Origin: Chondrilla cf. caribensis
Lineage: Eukaryota > Porifera > Demospongiae > Chondrillida > Chondrillidae
NCBI GenBank assembly: GCA_964020155.1
Contig: OZ026548.1
Location: 4,506,397 to 4,570,396 of the forward strand
Length of the DNA stretch: 64,000 nucleotides
Reading direction: 5' to 3'
A program made the position numbers and the translations under genes. Every line of letters begins with the position of its first letter. The stretch's first letter is position 1. The notes under the pieces were generated by a model. That model ran no database searches, was not told the DNA's origin, and saw only the letters and a program-made list of their open reading frames with translations. Shown here piece by piece: positions 1 through 21,318 of the stretch.

Positions 1-75
1 ACTTCCTGACTTGAGTTCACTGCCAGTTTCCATCGGAGTTTCTTGCTCGGTAATGGCTTCTTGTGTTTCGGCCAT
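1..75 (-). CDS. First exon of an unidentified minus-strand gene (partial)
   Basis: On the minus strand an ATG at 73-75 opens a 25-codon frame reading MAETQEAITEQETPMETGSE, then LKSGS, and runs off the left edge without a stop. The peptide is acidic and low in hydrophobics, like a disordered cytosolic or nuclear N-terminus. I do not recognise the family. A second minus-strand ATG about 10 bases upstream, in another frame, is also open to the edge, so the start choice is a judgement based on composition. The GC-rich sequence just upstream, with an E2F-like site, suits a promoter. The gene is divergent from the EGF/GAIN gene that starts at 495. Confidence 0.45.
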   Translation of the reverse strand, partial: MAETQEAITEQETPMETGSELKSGS

Positions 76-88
76 TTTATCATTTTCC

Positions 89-99
89 TCCCGCCAAAA
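89..99 (-). promoter_or_regulatory. E2F-like site upstream of the minus-strand start
   Basis: The plus strand reads TCCCGCCAAAA, the reverse complement of the E2F consensus TTTGGCGGGA. It lies about 14 bases upstream of the ATG at 73-75, next to CpG-rich sequence (TTCGCGCGC at 109-117). This would fit a cell-cycle-linked or TATA-less promoter. The motif is seen; the function is inferred. Confidence 0.35.
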
Positions 100-494
100 C
101 TAAACTACTTCGCGCGCTAAATTACCGACGCATCACGGACGCTGAACGGGGCACCTAGCGTCTTATGAATGGCCTACCGCATGCAAGGAATGGGTCGTAT
201 AGCTAAGTAAGTCTAGTAGAATGTAGAGAATGCCAACAAACACCTCCAGGTGGAGTCTAATTTGATTTCAGTACCCACTATTTCCGTGTAATTATCTTGT
301 CTTATAAGGAATGTTGGTGCTGGTTTTCATTCGTGCGTCCTGTGATAATGGTCTTAGGAATGTGAAAGGATAGTGCTGAAATAACCCAATATATTCTAAC
401 CATCGCGGCTATTACGCTATAGTCTACGTATCACGTCGAGGAAGAAGGGCAACAATCTATTGGTTTCCTGGTACCGTAGCTAAATCGCGGCTCT
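100..494. other. Divergent intergenic region
   Basis: This is the 5' flank shared by the minus-strand gene (start at 75) and the plus-strand GAIN gene (start at 495). I see no convincing TATA box and no further ORF. The CpG-rich part is confined to about 90-170. Confidence 0.4.
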
Positions 495-9625
<9,131 letters not shown>

Positions 9626-9706
9626 TCCTAAAATTTTGTTTCATTGTTTTATGACATTTCCATTATGTATTATTCTTTGTACGGACATTTACTCATCTTT
9701 CAACAG

Positions 9707-9777
9707 TAGCATGTGGTGACAGTGGTGTGGTCAGCATTGTTACTGTCACTGTAGTAGTCACTGCTGTTGCAATACAA
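9707..9777 (+). other. Candidate orphan hydrophobic exon
   Basis: After the acceptor TTTCAACAG the frame reads ACGDSGVVSIVTVTVVVTAV, then AIQ, and ends at the donor GTATGT. It resembles a membrane-helix exon and shares a GDS-V start with the real helix exon (GDSNVYII at 9205-9228). Its entry phase (1) does not fit the phase-2 donor at 9306, so it cannot simply follow the mapped helix exon. It may be an alternative exon, a relic of lost downstream membrane segments, or chance. Confidence 0.25.
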
Positions 9778-9978
9778 GTATGTATGCACATGCATGGTTG
9801 TAGTGCTCATTTACTGTAGAATCAAAGGCCTGCACAGCGATACATACACAAAAATGGATACTGCAAATGTTGACATTGTTTCGAATTTTTCCACCTGTTG
9901 TCATCATATCTCTTATGATAATATCATAATATCATCATCAAGGTTCCACTGGATACAGGAAGATCTTTGCTATAAAAT
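9778..9978. other. Unassigned AT-rich spacer
   Basis: The 3' flank of the GAIN gene before the satellite starts. I see no gene or clear polyadenylation signal. Confidence 0.4.
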
Positions 9979-11380
9979 TTAATACTTTTCAATGTACATA
10001 TGGGAAAACATAGGAGAGAAAATGCTAAGCACCCCCCCTTTGCATAGCTCATGGGGGAGGAGGGCATGTCAGGCTGATATTTTCACCATTCTTAGCTGGA
10101 AAGGTGAACTAACGTTACAAACAATTCCCATCTCTGTAGCCAACCTGTAACCCCAGCTACATTGGGAGGTGCTTAACATTGTTTTAATATGTGTAATAGG
10201 AGGGGAAATCCCAAGCACCTTTTTGCATAGCTCATGGGGGAAGAGGTGTGTCAACTTTATATTTTCCCAGACCTAGCCAGGGACATGAACCAACTGATAT
10301 TTTGACCAGTCTTAGCTGGGAAGGTAAACTAGCATTTGAAACAATTCATGTCTCTCTAGCTAACCTGAAACCCCAGCTATATACGTACATTTGGAGGAGC
10401 TTAATATTTTTTCATTATATGGGAGAGTACGTCTAAGGTAGAAAATGCTAAGCATCTTTTTGCATATCTCATGGGGGAGGGAGTGTATCAACTTCATACG
10501 TTTACTAGACCTAGCTAATGGCATAAAGTAAATGCTGAAAGAATTCCCATTTCAGTACATGGGCCGTAACCTTAGCTACATTCGGAGGTGCTTAGCACCT
10601 TCTTTCATAACTCATTTGAGAGGGGGCATGTCAATCTGATAATTTTACCACACCTAGTTGATGACATGAACTAAAATTTTATTTCTGAGTCAATTCCAAT
10701 CTCGGTATGTGGCCCCTATCCTCAGCTACATTCGGAGGTGCTTAATATTTTTCAATGTATGGGAGAGAATAGAAGGATAGACGCTATAAGCACCTTCTTG
10801 CATAACTCATGGGAGAGGAGGCATATCAATCTGATGTTTTTACTGGATTTAGCTGATGGTATGAAGTAAACAATTTCCATCTCAATACGTGGCCCATATC
10901 CTCAGCTACATTCAAAGGTGCTTAATGTTGTTTAAATGTACATATGGGAGAGAATAGGAGAAAATATGCTAAGCACCTTCTTTCATACCTGCTTGTCAAG
11001 CGTACATGTCATCCTGATATTTTACCAGACCCAGCTGACCCATCTCAGTAGCTTAGCTACATTCGGAGGTGCTTAAAATTTTTCAATGTATGAGAGATAA
11101 TAGGTGAATAGAAGCTAAGCACCTTCTATCATAACTCATGGGAGAGGAGGCGAGTCAAGATTATATTTTCATAAGACCTAGCTAATGGCATAAAGTGAAT
11201 GCTGAAACAATTCTCATTACAATATGTGGCCTGTACCCAAGCTACATTCGGAGGTGCTTAATATTTTTCAAGAAAACGCTAAGGACCTAATTGCATAGCT
11301 CGTGGGGGAAGGGTAGTGTTAAATCGACAATTTAGACAGACCTAGCTGGGGACGTGAACTAATAAATGAAACAATTCCCA
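9979..11380 (-). repeat. ~187-bp satellite block, minus orientation, diverged (edge of array)
   Basis: About seven monomers, recognised by CTAAGCACC, GGGGGAGG, GACCTAGCTG and GGAGGTGCTTAATATTTTTC in order. They are the reverse complement of the following block. Copies are diverged and vary in length, as expected at an array edge. The switch to the opposite orientation lies near 11380 in rearranged sequence. Confidence 0.85.
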
Positions 11381-14300
11381 CCTTTTAAGCACCTATGAAT
11401 GTCGCTGGGATTAGGGGTCACCTTGAGGTGGTCAAAACTTATAAAACAATTCCCACCTTGAGACATAAGTTAATTTATGTCCCCAGCTAGGGATAAAATA
11501 TCAAGTTGACATGCCCCTCCCCCATGTGCTATGCAAAAAGGTGCTTAGCGTCCTATACTCTCCCATACATTGAAATAGTACTAAGCACTTCCGAATGTAG
11601 CTGGGGTTATCAGCCACCTATTGAGGTAGGAATGGCTTCATAAGTTAGGTTACGTCCCCAGCTAGGCCTGGCTGAAATATCAAGTTGACATGCCCCCTCC
11701 CCCATGTGCTATGTAATAAGGTGCTTAGCGTCCCATACTCTCAAATACTTTGAAAAAAAATTAAGCATATCCAAATGTAGCTGGGGATACGGGCCACCTA
11801 TTGAGGTGCGAATTGTTTCATGAGTTAGTTCATGTCCCCAGCTAGGTCTGTCTAAAATATCATGTTGACACGCTCCCTCCCCCATGAGTTATGCAAAAAA
11901 ATGCTTAGCGTCCTATACTCTCCCATACATTGAAAAATATTAAGCACCTTCCAATGTAGGTGGAGTTACAGGTCACCTATTGAGATGGGAATTGTTTCAG
12001 AAGTTAGTTCACGTCCCCAGCTAGGACTGTCTAACATATCAAGTTGACACGCCCCCTCACCCATGAGCTATGCAAAAAGGTGCTTAGCGTTTTCTCTCCT
12101 ATACTCTCCCATACATTGAAAATATATTAAGCACCTTCCAATGTAGCTGGGGTTACGGGTCACCTATCAAGATAGGAATTGTTTCAGAAGTTAGTTCACA
12201 TCCCCAGCTAAGTCTGTCTAAAACATCAAGTTGACACGCCCCCTCCACAATGAGCTATACAAAAAGGTGCTTAGCGTTTTCCCTCCTATTCTCTCCCATA
12301 CATTGAAAAATATTAAGCACCTTCCAATGTAGGTGGAGTTACAGGTCACCTATTGAGATGGGAATTGTTTCAGAAGTTAGTTCACGTCCCCAGCTAGGTC
12401 TGTCTAACATATCAAGTTGACACGCCCCCTCTCCCATGAGCTATGCAAAAAGGTGCTTAGTGTTTTCTCTCCTATACTCTCCCATACATTGAAAATATAT
12501 TAAGCACCTTCCAATGTAGCTGGGGTTACGGGTCACCTATGGAGATAGGAATTGTTTCAAAAGTTAGTACATGTCCCCAGCTAGGACTGTCTAACATATC
12601 AAGTTGACACGCCCGCTCTCCCATGAGCTATGCAAAAAGGTGCTTAGCGTTTTCTCTCCTATACTCTCCCATACATTGAAAAAATATTAAGCACCTTCCA
12701 ATGTAGCTGGGGTTACAGGTCACCTATCGAGATGGAAATTGTTTCAGAAGTTAGTTCACGTCCCCAGCTAGGTCTGTCTGAAATATCAAATTGACACGCC
12801 CCCTCTCCCACGAGCTATGCAAAAAGGTGCTTAGCGTTTTCCCTCCTATTCTCTCCCATACATTGAAAAATATTAAACACCTTCCAATGTAGGTGGAGTT
12901 ACAGGTCACCTATTGAGATGGGAATTGTTTCAGAAGTTAGTTCACGTCCCCAGCTAGGTCTGTCTAAAACATCAAGTTGACATGCCCCCTCCACAATGAG
13001 CTATGAAAAAAGGTGCTTAACGTTTTCTCTCCTATACTCTCCCATGCATACATTGAAAAATATTAAGCACCTTCCAATGTAGGTGGAGTTACAGGTCACC
13101 TATTGAGATGGGAATTGTTTCAGAAGTTAGTTCACGTCCACAGCTAGGTCTGTCTGAAATATCAAATTGACACGCCCCCTCTCCCACGAGCTATGCAAAA
13201 AGGTGCTTAGCGTTTTCTCTCCTATACTCTCCCATACATTGAAAATATATTAAGCACCTTCCAATGTAGCTGGAGTTACAGGCCACCTATTGAGATGGGA
13301 GTTACTTCAGAAGTTAGTTCACATCCCCCAACTAGCTCTGTCTGAAATATCACATCGACACGCCCCCTCCCCATGAGCTATGCAAAAAGGTGCTTAACGT
13401 TTTCTCTCCTATACATACTCTCCCATACATTGAAAATATATTAAGCACCTTCCAATGTAGCTGGGGTTACGGGTCACCTATTGAGATTGAAGTTATTTCA
13501 GAAGTTAGTTCACATCCCCAGCTAGGTCTGTCTGAAATATCAAATTGACACGCCCCCTCTCCCACGAGCTATGCAAAAAAGTGCTTAGCGTTTTCTCTCC
13601 TATACTCAGCCATACATTGAAAATATAATAAGCACCTTCCAATGTAGGTGGGGTTACGGGTCACCTATTGAGATGGGAATTGTTTCAGAAGTTAGTTCAC
13701 GTCCCCTGCTAGGTATGTTTAACATATCAAGTTGACACGCCCCCTCCACAATGAGCTATGCAAAAAGGTGCTTAGTGTTTTCTCTCCTATACTCTCCCAT
13801 ACATTGAAAATATATTAAGCACCTTCCAATGTAGCTGGGGTTACGGGTCACCTATCAAGATGGGAATAGTTTCAGAAGTTAGTTCACGTCCCCAGCTAGG
13901 TCTGTCTGAAACATCAAGTTGACACGCCCCCTCCACAATGAGCTATGCAAATAGGTGCTTAACGTTTTCCCTCCTATACTCTCCCATACAGTACATTGAA
14001 AATATATTAAGCACCTTCCAATGTAGCTGGAGTTACAGGCCACCTATTGAGATGGGAATTGTTTCAGAAGTTAGTTCACGTCCCTAGCTAGGTCTGTCTG
14101 AAATATCAAATTGACACACCCCCTCTCCCACGAGCTATGCAAAAAGGTGCTTAGCGTTTTCTCTCCTATACTCTCCCATACATTGAAAAAATATTAAGCA
14201 CCTTCCAATGTAGGTGGGGTTACGGGTCACCTATCAAGATGGGAATAGTTTCAGAAGTTAGTTCACGTCCCCAGCTAGGTCTGTCTGAAACATCAAGTTG

Positions 14301-17300
14301 ACATGCCCCCTCCACAATGAGCTATGCAAAAAGGTGCTTAGCGTTTTCTCTCTTATACTCTCCCATACATTGAAAAAATATTAAGCACCTTCCAATGTAG
14401 CTGGGGTTACAGGTCACCTATCAAGATGGGAATAGTTTCAGAAGTTAGTTCACGTCCCCAGCTAGGTCTGTCTGAAATATCAAATTGACACACCCCCTCT
14501 CCCACGAGCTATGCAAAAAGGTGCTTAGCGTTTTCTCTCCTATACGTACTCTCCCATACATTGAAAAAATATTAAGCACCTTCCAATGTAGCTGGGGTTA
14601 CAGGTCACCTATCAAAATGGGAATAGTTTTAGAAGTTAGTTCACGTCCCCAGCTAGGTCTGTCTGAAACATCAAGTTGACACGCCCCCTCCACAATGAGC
14701 TATGCAAATAGGTGCTTAACGTTTTCCCTCCTATACTCTCCCATACATTGAAAATATATTAAGCACCTTCCAATGTAGCTGGAGTTACAGGCCACCTATT
14801 GAGATGGGAATTGTTTCAAAAGTTAGTTCACGTCCCTAGCTAGGTCTGTCTGAAATATCAAATTGACACGCCCCCTTTCCCACGAGCTATGCAAAAAGGT
14901 GCTTAACGTTTTCCCTCCTATTCTCTCCCATACATTGAAAAATATTAGGCACCTTCCAATGTAGGTGGAGTTACAGGTCACCTATTGAGATGGGAATTGT
15001 TTCAGAAGTTAGTTCACGTCCCCAGCTAGGTCTGTCTAAAACATCACGTTGACATGCCCCCTCCACAATGAGCTATGAAAAAAGGTGCTTAACGTTTTCT
15101 CTCCTATACTCTCCCATACATTGAAAAATATTAAGCACCTTCCAATGTAGGTGGAGTTACAGGTCACCTATTGAGATGGGAATTGTTTCAGAAGTTAGTT
15201 CACGTCCCCAGCTAGGTCTGTCTGAAATATCAAATTGACACGCCCCCTTTCCCACGAGCTATGCAAAAAGGTGCTTAGCATTTTCTCTCCTATACTCTCC
15301 CATACATTGAAAATATATTAAGCACCTTCCAATGTAGGTGGAGTTACAGGCCACCTATTGAGATGGGAGTTACTTCAGAAGTTAGTTCACATCCTCCAAC
15401 TAGCTCTGTCTGAAATATCACATCGACACGCCCCCTCCCCATGAGCTATGCAAAAAGGTGCTTAACATTTTCTCTCCTATACTCTCCCATACATTGAAAA
15501 TATATTAAGCACCTTCCAATGTAGCTGGGGTTACGGGTCACCTAGTGAGATTGAAGTTATTTCAGAAGTTAGTTCACATCCCCAGCTAGGTCTGTCTGAA
15601 ATATCAAATTGACACGCCCCCTCTCCCACGAGCTATGCAAAAAAGTGCTTAGCGTTTTCTCTCCTATACTCTCCCATACATTGAAAATATAATAAGCACC
15701 TTCCAATGTAGGTGGGGTTACGGGTCACCTATTGAGATGGGAATTGTTTCAGAAGTTAGTTCACATCCCCTGCTAGGTATGTTTAACATATCAAGTTGAC
15801 ACGCTCCCTCCACAATGAGCTATGCAAAAAGGTCCTTAGTGTTTTCTCTCCTATACTCTCCCATACATTGAAAATATATTAAGCACCTTCCAATGTAGCT
15901 GGGGTTACGGGTCACCTATTGAGATGGGAATTGTTTCAGAAGTTAGTTCACGTCCCTAGCTAGGTCTGTCTAAAACATCAAGTTGACATGCCCCCTCCAC
16001 AATAAGCTATGCAAAAAGGTGCTTAACGTTTTCTCTCCTATACTCTCCCATACATTGAAAAATATTAAGCACCTTCCAATGTAGGTGGAGTTACAGGTCA
16101 CCTATTGAGATGGGAATTGTTTCAGAAGTTAGTTCACGTCCCCAGCTAGGTCTGTCTGAAATATCACGTTGACACGCCCCCTCTCCCACGAGCTATGCAA
16201 AAAGGTGCTTAACGTTTTCTCTCCTATACTCTCCCATACATTGAAAAAATATTAAGCACCTTCCAATGTAGCTGGAGTTACAGGTCACCTATTGAGATGG
16301 GAATTGTTTCAGAAGTTAGTTCACGTCCCCAACTAGCTGTGTCTGAAATATCACGTTGACACGCCCCCTCCTCCATGAGCTATGCAAAAAGGTGCTTAAC
16401 GTTTTCTCTCCTATACTCTCCCATACATTGAAAATATATTAAGCACCTTCCAATGTAGCTGGCGTTACAGGCCACCTATTGAGATGGGAATTGTTTCAGA
16501 AGTTAGTTCAAGTCAACAGGTAGGTCTGTCTGAAATATCACGTTGACATGCCCCCTCCCCCATGAGCTATGCAAATAGGTGCTTAACGTTTTCTCTCCTA
16601 TACTCTCCCATACGTACATTGAAAAAATATTAAGCACCTTCCAATGTGCCTGGAGTTACGAGCCATCTATTGAGATGAGAATTATTTCAGAAGTTAGATC
16701 ACGTCCCCAGCTAGGTCTGTCTGAAATATCACATTAACACGCTCCCTCCCCCATGAGCTATGCAAAAAGGTGCTTAACATTTTCTCTCCTATACTCTCCA
16801 ATACATTGAAAAAATATTAAGCACCTTCCAATGTAGCTGGCGTTACAGGCCTCCTATTGAGATGGGAATTGTTTCGAGAGTTAGTTCAAGTCCACAGCTA
16901 GGTCTGTCTGAAATATCATGTTGACACGCCCCCTCCCCCATGAACTATGAAAAAACTTGCTTAACATTTTCTCTCCTATACTCTCCAATACATTGAAAAA
17001 ATAGTATTAAGCACCTTCCAATGTAGCTGGAGTTACAGGCCACCTATTGAGATGGGAGTTGCTTCAGAAGTTAGTTCACATCCCCCAACTAGCTCTGTCT
17101 GAAATATCACATCGACACGCCCCCTCCCCCATGAGCTATGAAAAAAGGTGCTTAACGTTTTCTCTCCTATACTCTCCCATACATTGAAAAAATGTTAAGC
17201 ACCTTCCAATGTAGCTGGAGTTAGGAGCCATCTATTGAGATGGGAGTTGTTTCAGACGTTAGTTCAAGTCCACAGCTAGGTCTATCTGAAATATCACGTT

Positions 17301-19438
17301 GACACGTCCCCTCCCCCATGAGCTATGCAAAAAGGTGCTTAACGTTTTCTCTCCTATACTCTCCCATACATTGAAAAAATATTAAGCACCTTCCAATGTA
17401 GCTGGAGTTACGAGCCACCTATTGAGATGGGAATTGTTCCACAAGTTAGTTCAAGTCCACAGCTAGGTCTGTCTGAAATAGCATGTTGACACGCCCCCTC
17501 CCTCATGAGCTATGCAAAAAGGTGCTTAACGTTTTCTCTCCTATATGTACCATACATTGAAAAAATGTTAAGCACTTTCCAATGTAGCTGGAGTTACGAG
17601 CCACCTATTGAGATGGGAATCATTCCACAAGTTATTTCGAGTCAACAGGTAGGTCTGTCTGAAATATATTGTTGACACGCCCCCTCCCTCATGAGCTATG
17701 AAAAAAGGTGCTTAACGTTTTGTCTCCTATACTCTCCCATACATTGAAAAAATGTTAAGCACCTTCCAATGTGCCTGGAGTTACGAGCCATCTATTGAGA
17801 TGGGAATTGTTTCAGAAGTTAGTTCAAGTCCACAGCTAGGTCTGTCTGAAATATCACATTGACACGCCCCCTCCCCCATGAGCTATGCAAAAAGGTGCTT
17901 AACATTTTCTCTCCTATACTCTCCAATACATGGAAAAAATGTTAAGCACCTTCCAATGTGCCTGGAGTTACGAGCCACCTATTGAGATGGGAATTGTTTC
18001 AGAAGTTAGTTGACGTCTCCATCTAGGCCTGTCTAAATTATCACGTTGACACGCCCCCTCCCCCATGAGCTATGCAAAAAGGTGCTTAACGTTTTCTCTC
18101 CTATACTCTCCCATATATTGAAAAAATAGTATTAAGCACCTTCCAATGTAGCTGGAGTTACAGGCCACCTATTGAGATGGGAGTTGCTTCAGAAGTTAGT
18201 TCACATCCCCCAACTAGCTCTGTCTGAAATATCACATCGACACGCCCCCTCCCCCATGAGCTATGAAAAAAGGTGCTTAACGTTTTCTCTCCTATACTCT
18301 CCCATACATTGAAAAAATGTTAAGCACCTTCCAATGTAGCTGGAGTTAGGAGCCATCTATTGAGATGGGAGTTGTTTCAGACGTTAGTTCAAGTCCACAG
18401 CTAGGTCTATCTGAAATATCATGTTGACACGCCCCCTCCCCCATGAGCTATGCAAAAAGGTGCTTAACATTTTCTCTCCTATACTCTCCAATACATGGAA
18501 AAAATATTAAGCACCTTCCAATGTGCCTGGAGTTACGAGCCACCTATTGAGATGGGAATTGTTTCAGAAGTTAGTTGACGTCTCCAACTAGGCCTGTCTA
18601 AATTATCACGTTGACACGCCCCCTCTCCCATGAGCTATGCAAAAAGGTGCTTAACGTTTTCTCTCCTATACTCTCCCATATATTGAAAAAATAGTATTAA
18701 GCACCTTCCAATGTAGCTGGAGTTACAGGCCACCTATTGAGATGGGAGTTGCTTCAGAAGTTAGTTCACATCCCCCAACTAGCTCTGTCTGAAATATCAC
18801 ATCGACACGCCCCCTCCCCCATGAGCTATGAAAAAAGGTGCTTAACGTTTTCTCTCCTGTACTCTCCCATACATTGAAAAAATGTTAAGCACCTTCCAAT
18901 GTAGCTGGAGTTAGGAGCCATCTATTGAGATGGGAGTTGTTTCAGACGTTAGTTCAAGTCCACAGCTAGGTCTATCTGAAATATCACGTTGACACGTCCC
19001 CTCCCCCATGAGCTATGCAAAAAGGTGTTTAACGTTTTCTCTCCTATACTCTCCCATACATTGAAAAAATATTAAGCACCTTCCAATGTAGCTGGCGTTA
19101 CAGGCCACCTATTGAGATGGGCATTGTTTCGAGAGTTAGGTCAAGTCCACAGCTAGGTCTGTCTGAAATATCACGTTGACACGCCCCCTCCCCCATGAGC
19201 TATGAAACAAGGTGCTTAACGTTTTCTCTCCTATACTCTCCCATACATTGAAATAATGTTAAGCACCTTCCAATGTAGCTGGAGTTACAGGCCACCTATT
19301 GAGATGGGAGTTGTTTCAGAAGTTAGTTGACATCCCCAACTAGCTCTATTTGAAATATCACATCGACACGCCCCCTCCCCCATGAGCTATGCAAAAAGGT
19401 GCTTAACGTTTTCTCTCCTATACTCTCCCATACGTATA
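11381..19438 (+). repeat. ~187-bp satellite block, plus orientation (~43 monomers), with higher-order structure
   Basis: Head-to-tail monomers; consecutive TAAGCACC starts at 12501 and 12688 give a 187-bp period. In order each has TAAGCACCTTCC, GTAGCTGGGGTTAC, CACCTATTGAGATGGG, CAGAAGTTAGTTCACG, CCCCAGCTAGGTCTG, TGACACGCCCCCTC, GAGCTATGC, AAAAAGGTGCTTA, then a spacer CTCTCCTATACTCTCCCATA. Outer arms TAAGCACCTT/AAGGTGCTTA and inner arms TAGCTGGGG/CCCCAGCTA are inverted repeats. Multi-monomer duplications occur: a variant at 13279 recurs at 15347 (about 11 monomers), and one at 17017 recurs at about 18145 and 18705 (6 and 3 monomers). I see no gene in it. Confidence 0.95.
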
Positions 19439-19493
19439 TTTTCAATGTATGGGAGAGTATAGGAGAGAAAACGCTAAGCACCTTTTTGCATAG
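19387..19493. repeat. Near-perfect palindrome at a satellite orientation switch
   Basis: The arms 19387-19433 and 19447-19493 are 47 bp each with one mismatch, around a 13-base loop. The palindrome joins the plus block to the following minus block exactly in the monomer spacer (CTCTCCCATAC / GTATGGGAGAG). The sequence is seen directly; a fold-back or template-switch origin is inferred. Confidence 0.93.
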
Positions 19494-21318
19494 ATAAAGG
19501 GGGAGGTGGCGTGTTAACTTTATATTTTAGACAGACCTAGCTGAAGATGTGAACTAACGTCTCCCACAATTCCCATCTCATTAGGTAGCACGTAACTCCA
19601 GCTACATTTGAAGGTGCTTAATATATTTTCAATGTATGGGGGAGTATATAAGAGAAAACGCTAAGCACCTTTTTGCATGGCTTAAGGGGGAGGGGGGGTG
19701 TCAATACGATATTTTAGATAGACCTAGCTGAAGATGTGAACTAACTTCTGAAACAATTCCCATCTCATTAGGTGGCCAATAACCCCAGCTACATTCGAAG
19801 GCGCTTAATATTTTTTCAATGTATGGGAGAGTATAGGAGAGAAAACGCTAAGCATCTTTTTGTATAGCTCATGAGGGAGGTGGCGTGTTAACTTTTTATT
19901 TTAGACAGACCTACCTAAAGACGTGAACTAACTTCTGAAACAATTCCCATCTCAATAGGCGGCCCATGACTCCAGCTACATTCGAAGGTGCTTAATATAT
20001 TTTCAATGTATGGGAGAGTATAGGAGAGAAAACGCTAAGCACCTTTTTGCATAGCTAAAGGGGGAGGGGGCGTGTCAATATGATATTTTAGACAGGCCTA
20101 GCTGAAGACGTGAACTAACTTCTGAAACAATTCCTATCTCATTAGGTAGCACGTGACTCCAGCTACATTTGAAGGTGCTTAATATATTTTCAATGTATGG
20201 GGGAGTATAGGAGAGAAAACGCTAAGCACCTTTTTGCATGGCTTAAGGGGGAGGGGGAGTGTCAATACGATATTTTAGACAGACCTAGCTGAAGATGTGA
20301 ACTAACTTCTGAAACAATTCCCATCTCATTAGGTGGCCCATAACCCCAGCTACATTCGAAGGTGCTTAATATATTTTCAATGCATGGGAGAGTATAGGAG
20401 AGAAAACGCTAAGCACCTTTTTGCATAGATAAAGGGGGAGGTGGCGTGTTAACTTTATATTTTAGACAGACCTAGCTGAAGATGTGAACTAACTTCTGCA
20501 ACAATTTCCATTTCATTATGTGGCCCGTAACCCCAGCTACATTCGAAGGTGCTTAATATATTTTAAATGTATGGGAGAGTATAGGAGAGAAAACGCCAAG
20601 CACCTTTTTGCATGGCTTAAGGGGGAGGTGGCGTGTGAACTTGATATTTTAGACAGATCTAGCTGAAGACGTGAACTAACTTCTGAAACAATTCCCATCT
20701 CATTAGGTGGCACGTAACTCCAGCTACATTCGTGCTTTTTATTTTTCAATGTATGGGAGAGTGTACAAGAGAAAACGCTAAGCACCTTTTTGCATGCCTC
20801 ATGGGAGACGGGTGTGTCAACTTGATACTTCAGACAGATGTAGCCGGGGACGTGAACTAATGTCTGAAACAATTTCCATATTAATAAGTGGCCCGTAACT
20901 CCATGTACATTCAAAGGTGCTTAATAGTTTTTCAATATATTGACAATGGATAGTTTAGGAGAATAAACGTTAAGCACCTTTTTGTATAGCTCATGGGAGA
21001 GTCGGTGTGTCAACCTGATATTTGCACCAGACCTAGCTGGGGACGTGAACAACAATCCCATCTCAATAGGTGGCCCGTAACTCCAGCTTGAAAGTGCTTA
21101 ATATTTTTTCAATGTATGGGAGAGTATAGGAAAGAAAAGGCTAAGCAACTTTTTTGCATACCTCATGGGGGAGGGGGGAATTCAACTTGATATTTTAGAC
21201 AGATCTTGTCGGGGATGTGAACTAGCTTCAGAAACAATTTCCATCTCAATATGTGGCCTGTAACTCCAGCTACATTCGAAGGTGCTTGATATATTTTCAA
21301 TGTATGGGAGAGTATAGG
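19439..21318 (-). repeat. ~187-bp satellite block, minus orientation (~10 monomers)
   Basis: Reverse complement of the preceding block, with recurrent AATGTATGGGAGAGTATAGG and CTAAGCACCTTTTTGCAT. It ends in the spacer at GAGAGTATAGG, where repeat family B begins. Confidence 0.93.

Noticed and set aside
310..372. Alternative first exon (ATG at ~312, MLVLVFIRASCDNG) for the GAIN gene
   Set aside because: Its donor is weak. The ATG at 495 gives a better signal peptide and a clean phase-1 GTAACG donor.
11381..19438. CRISPR-like regular spacing
   Set aside because: The whole ~187-bp unit repeats without unique spacers, and the genome is eukaryotic with introns.
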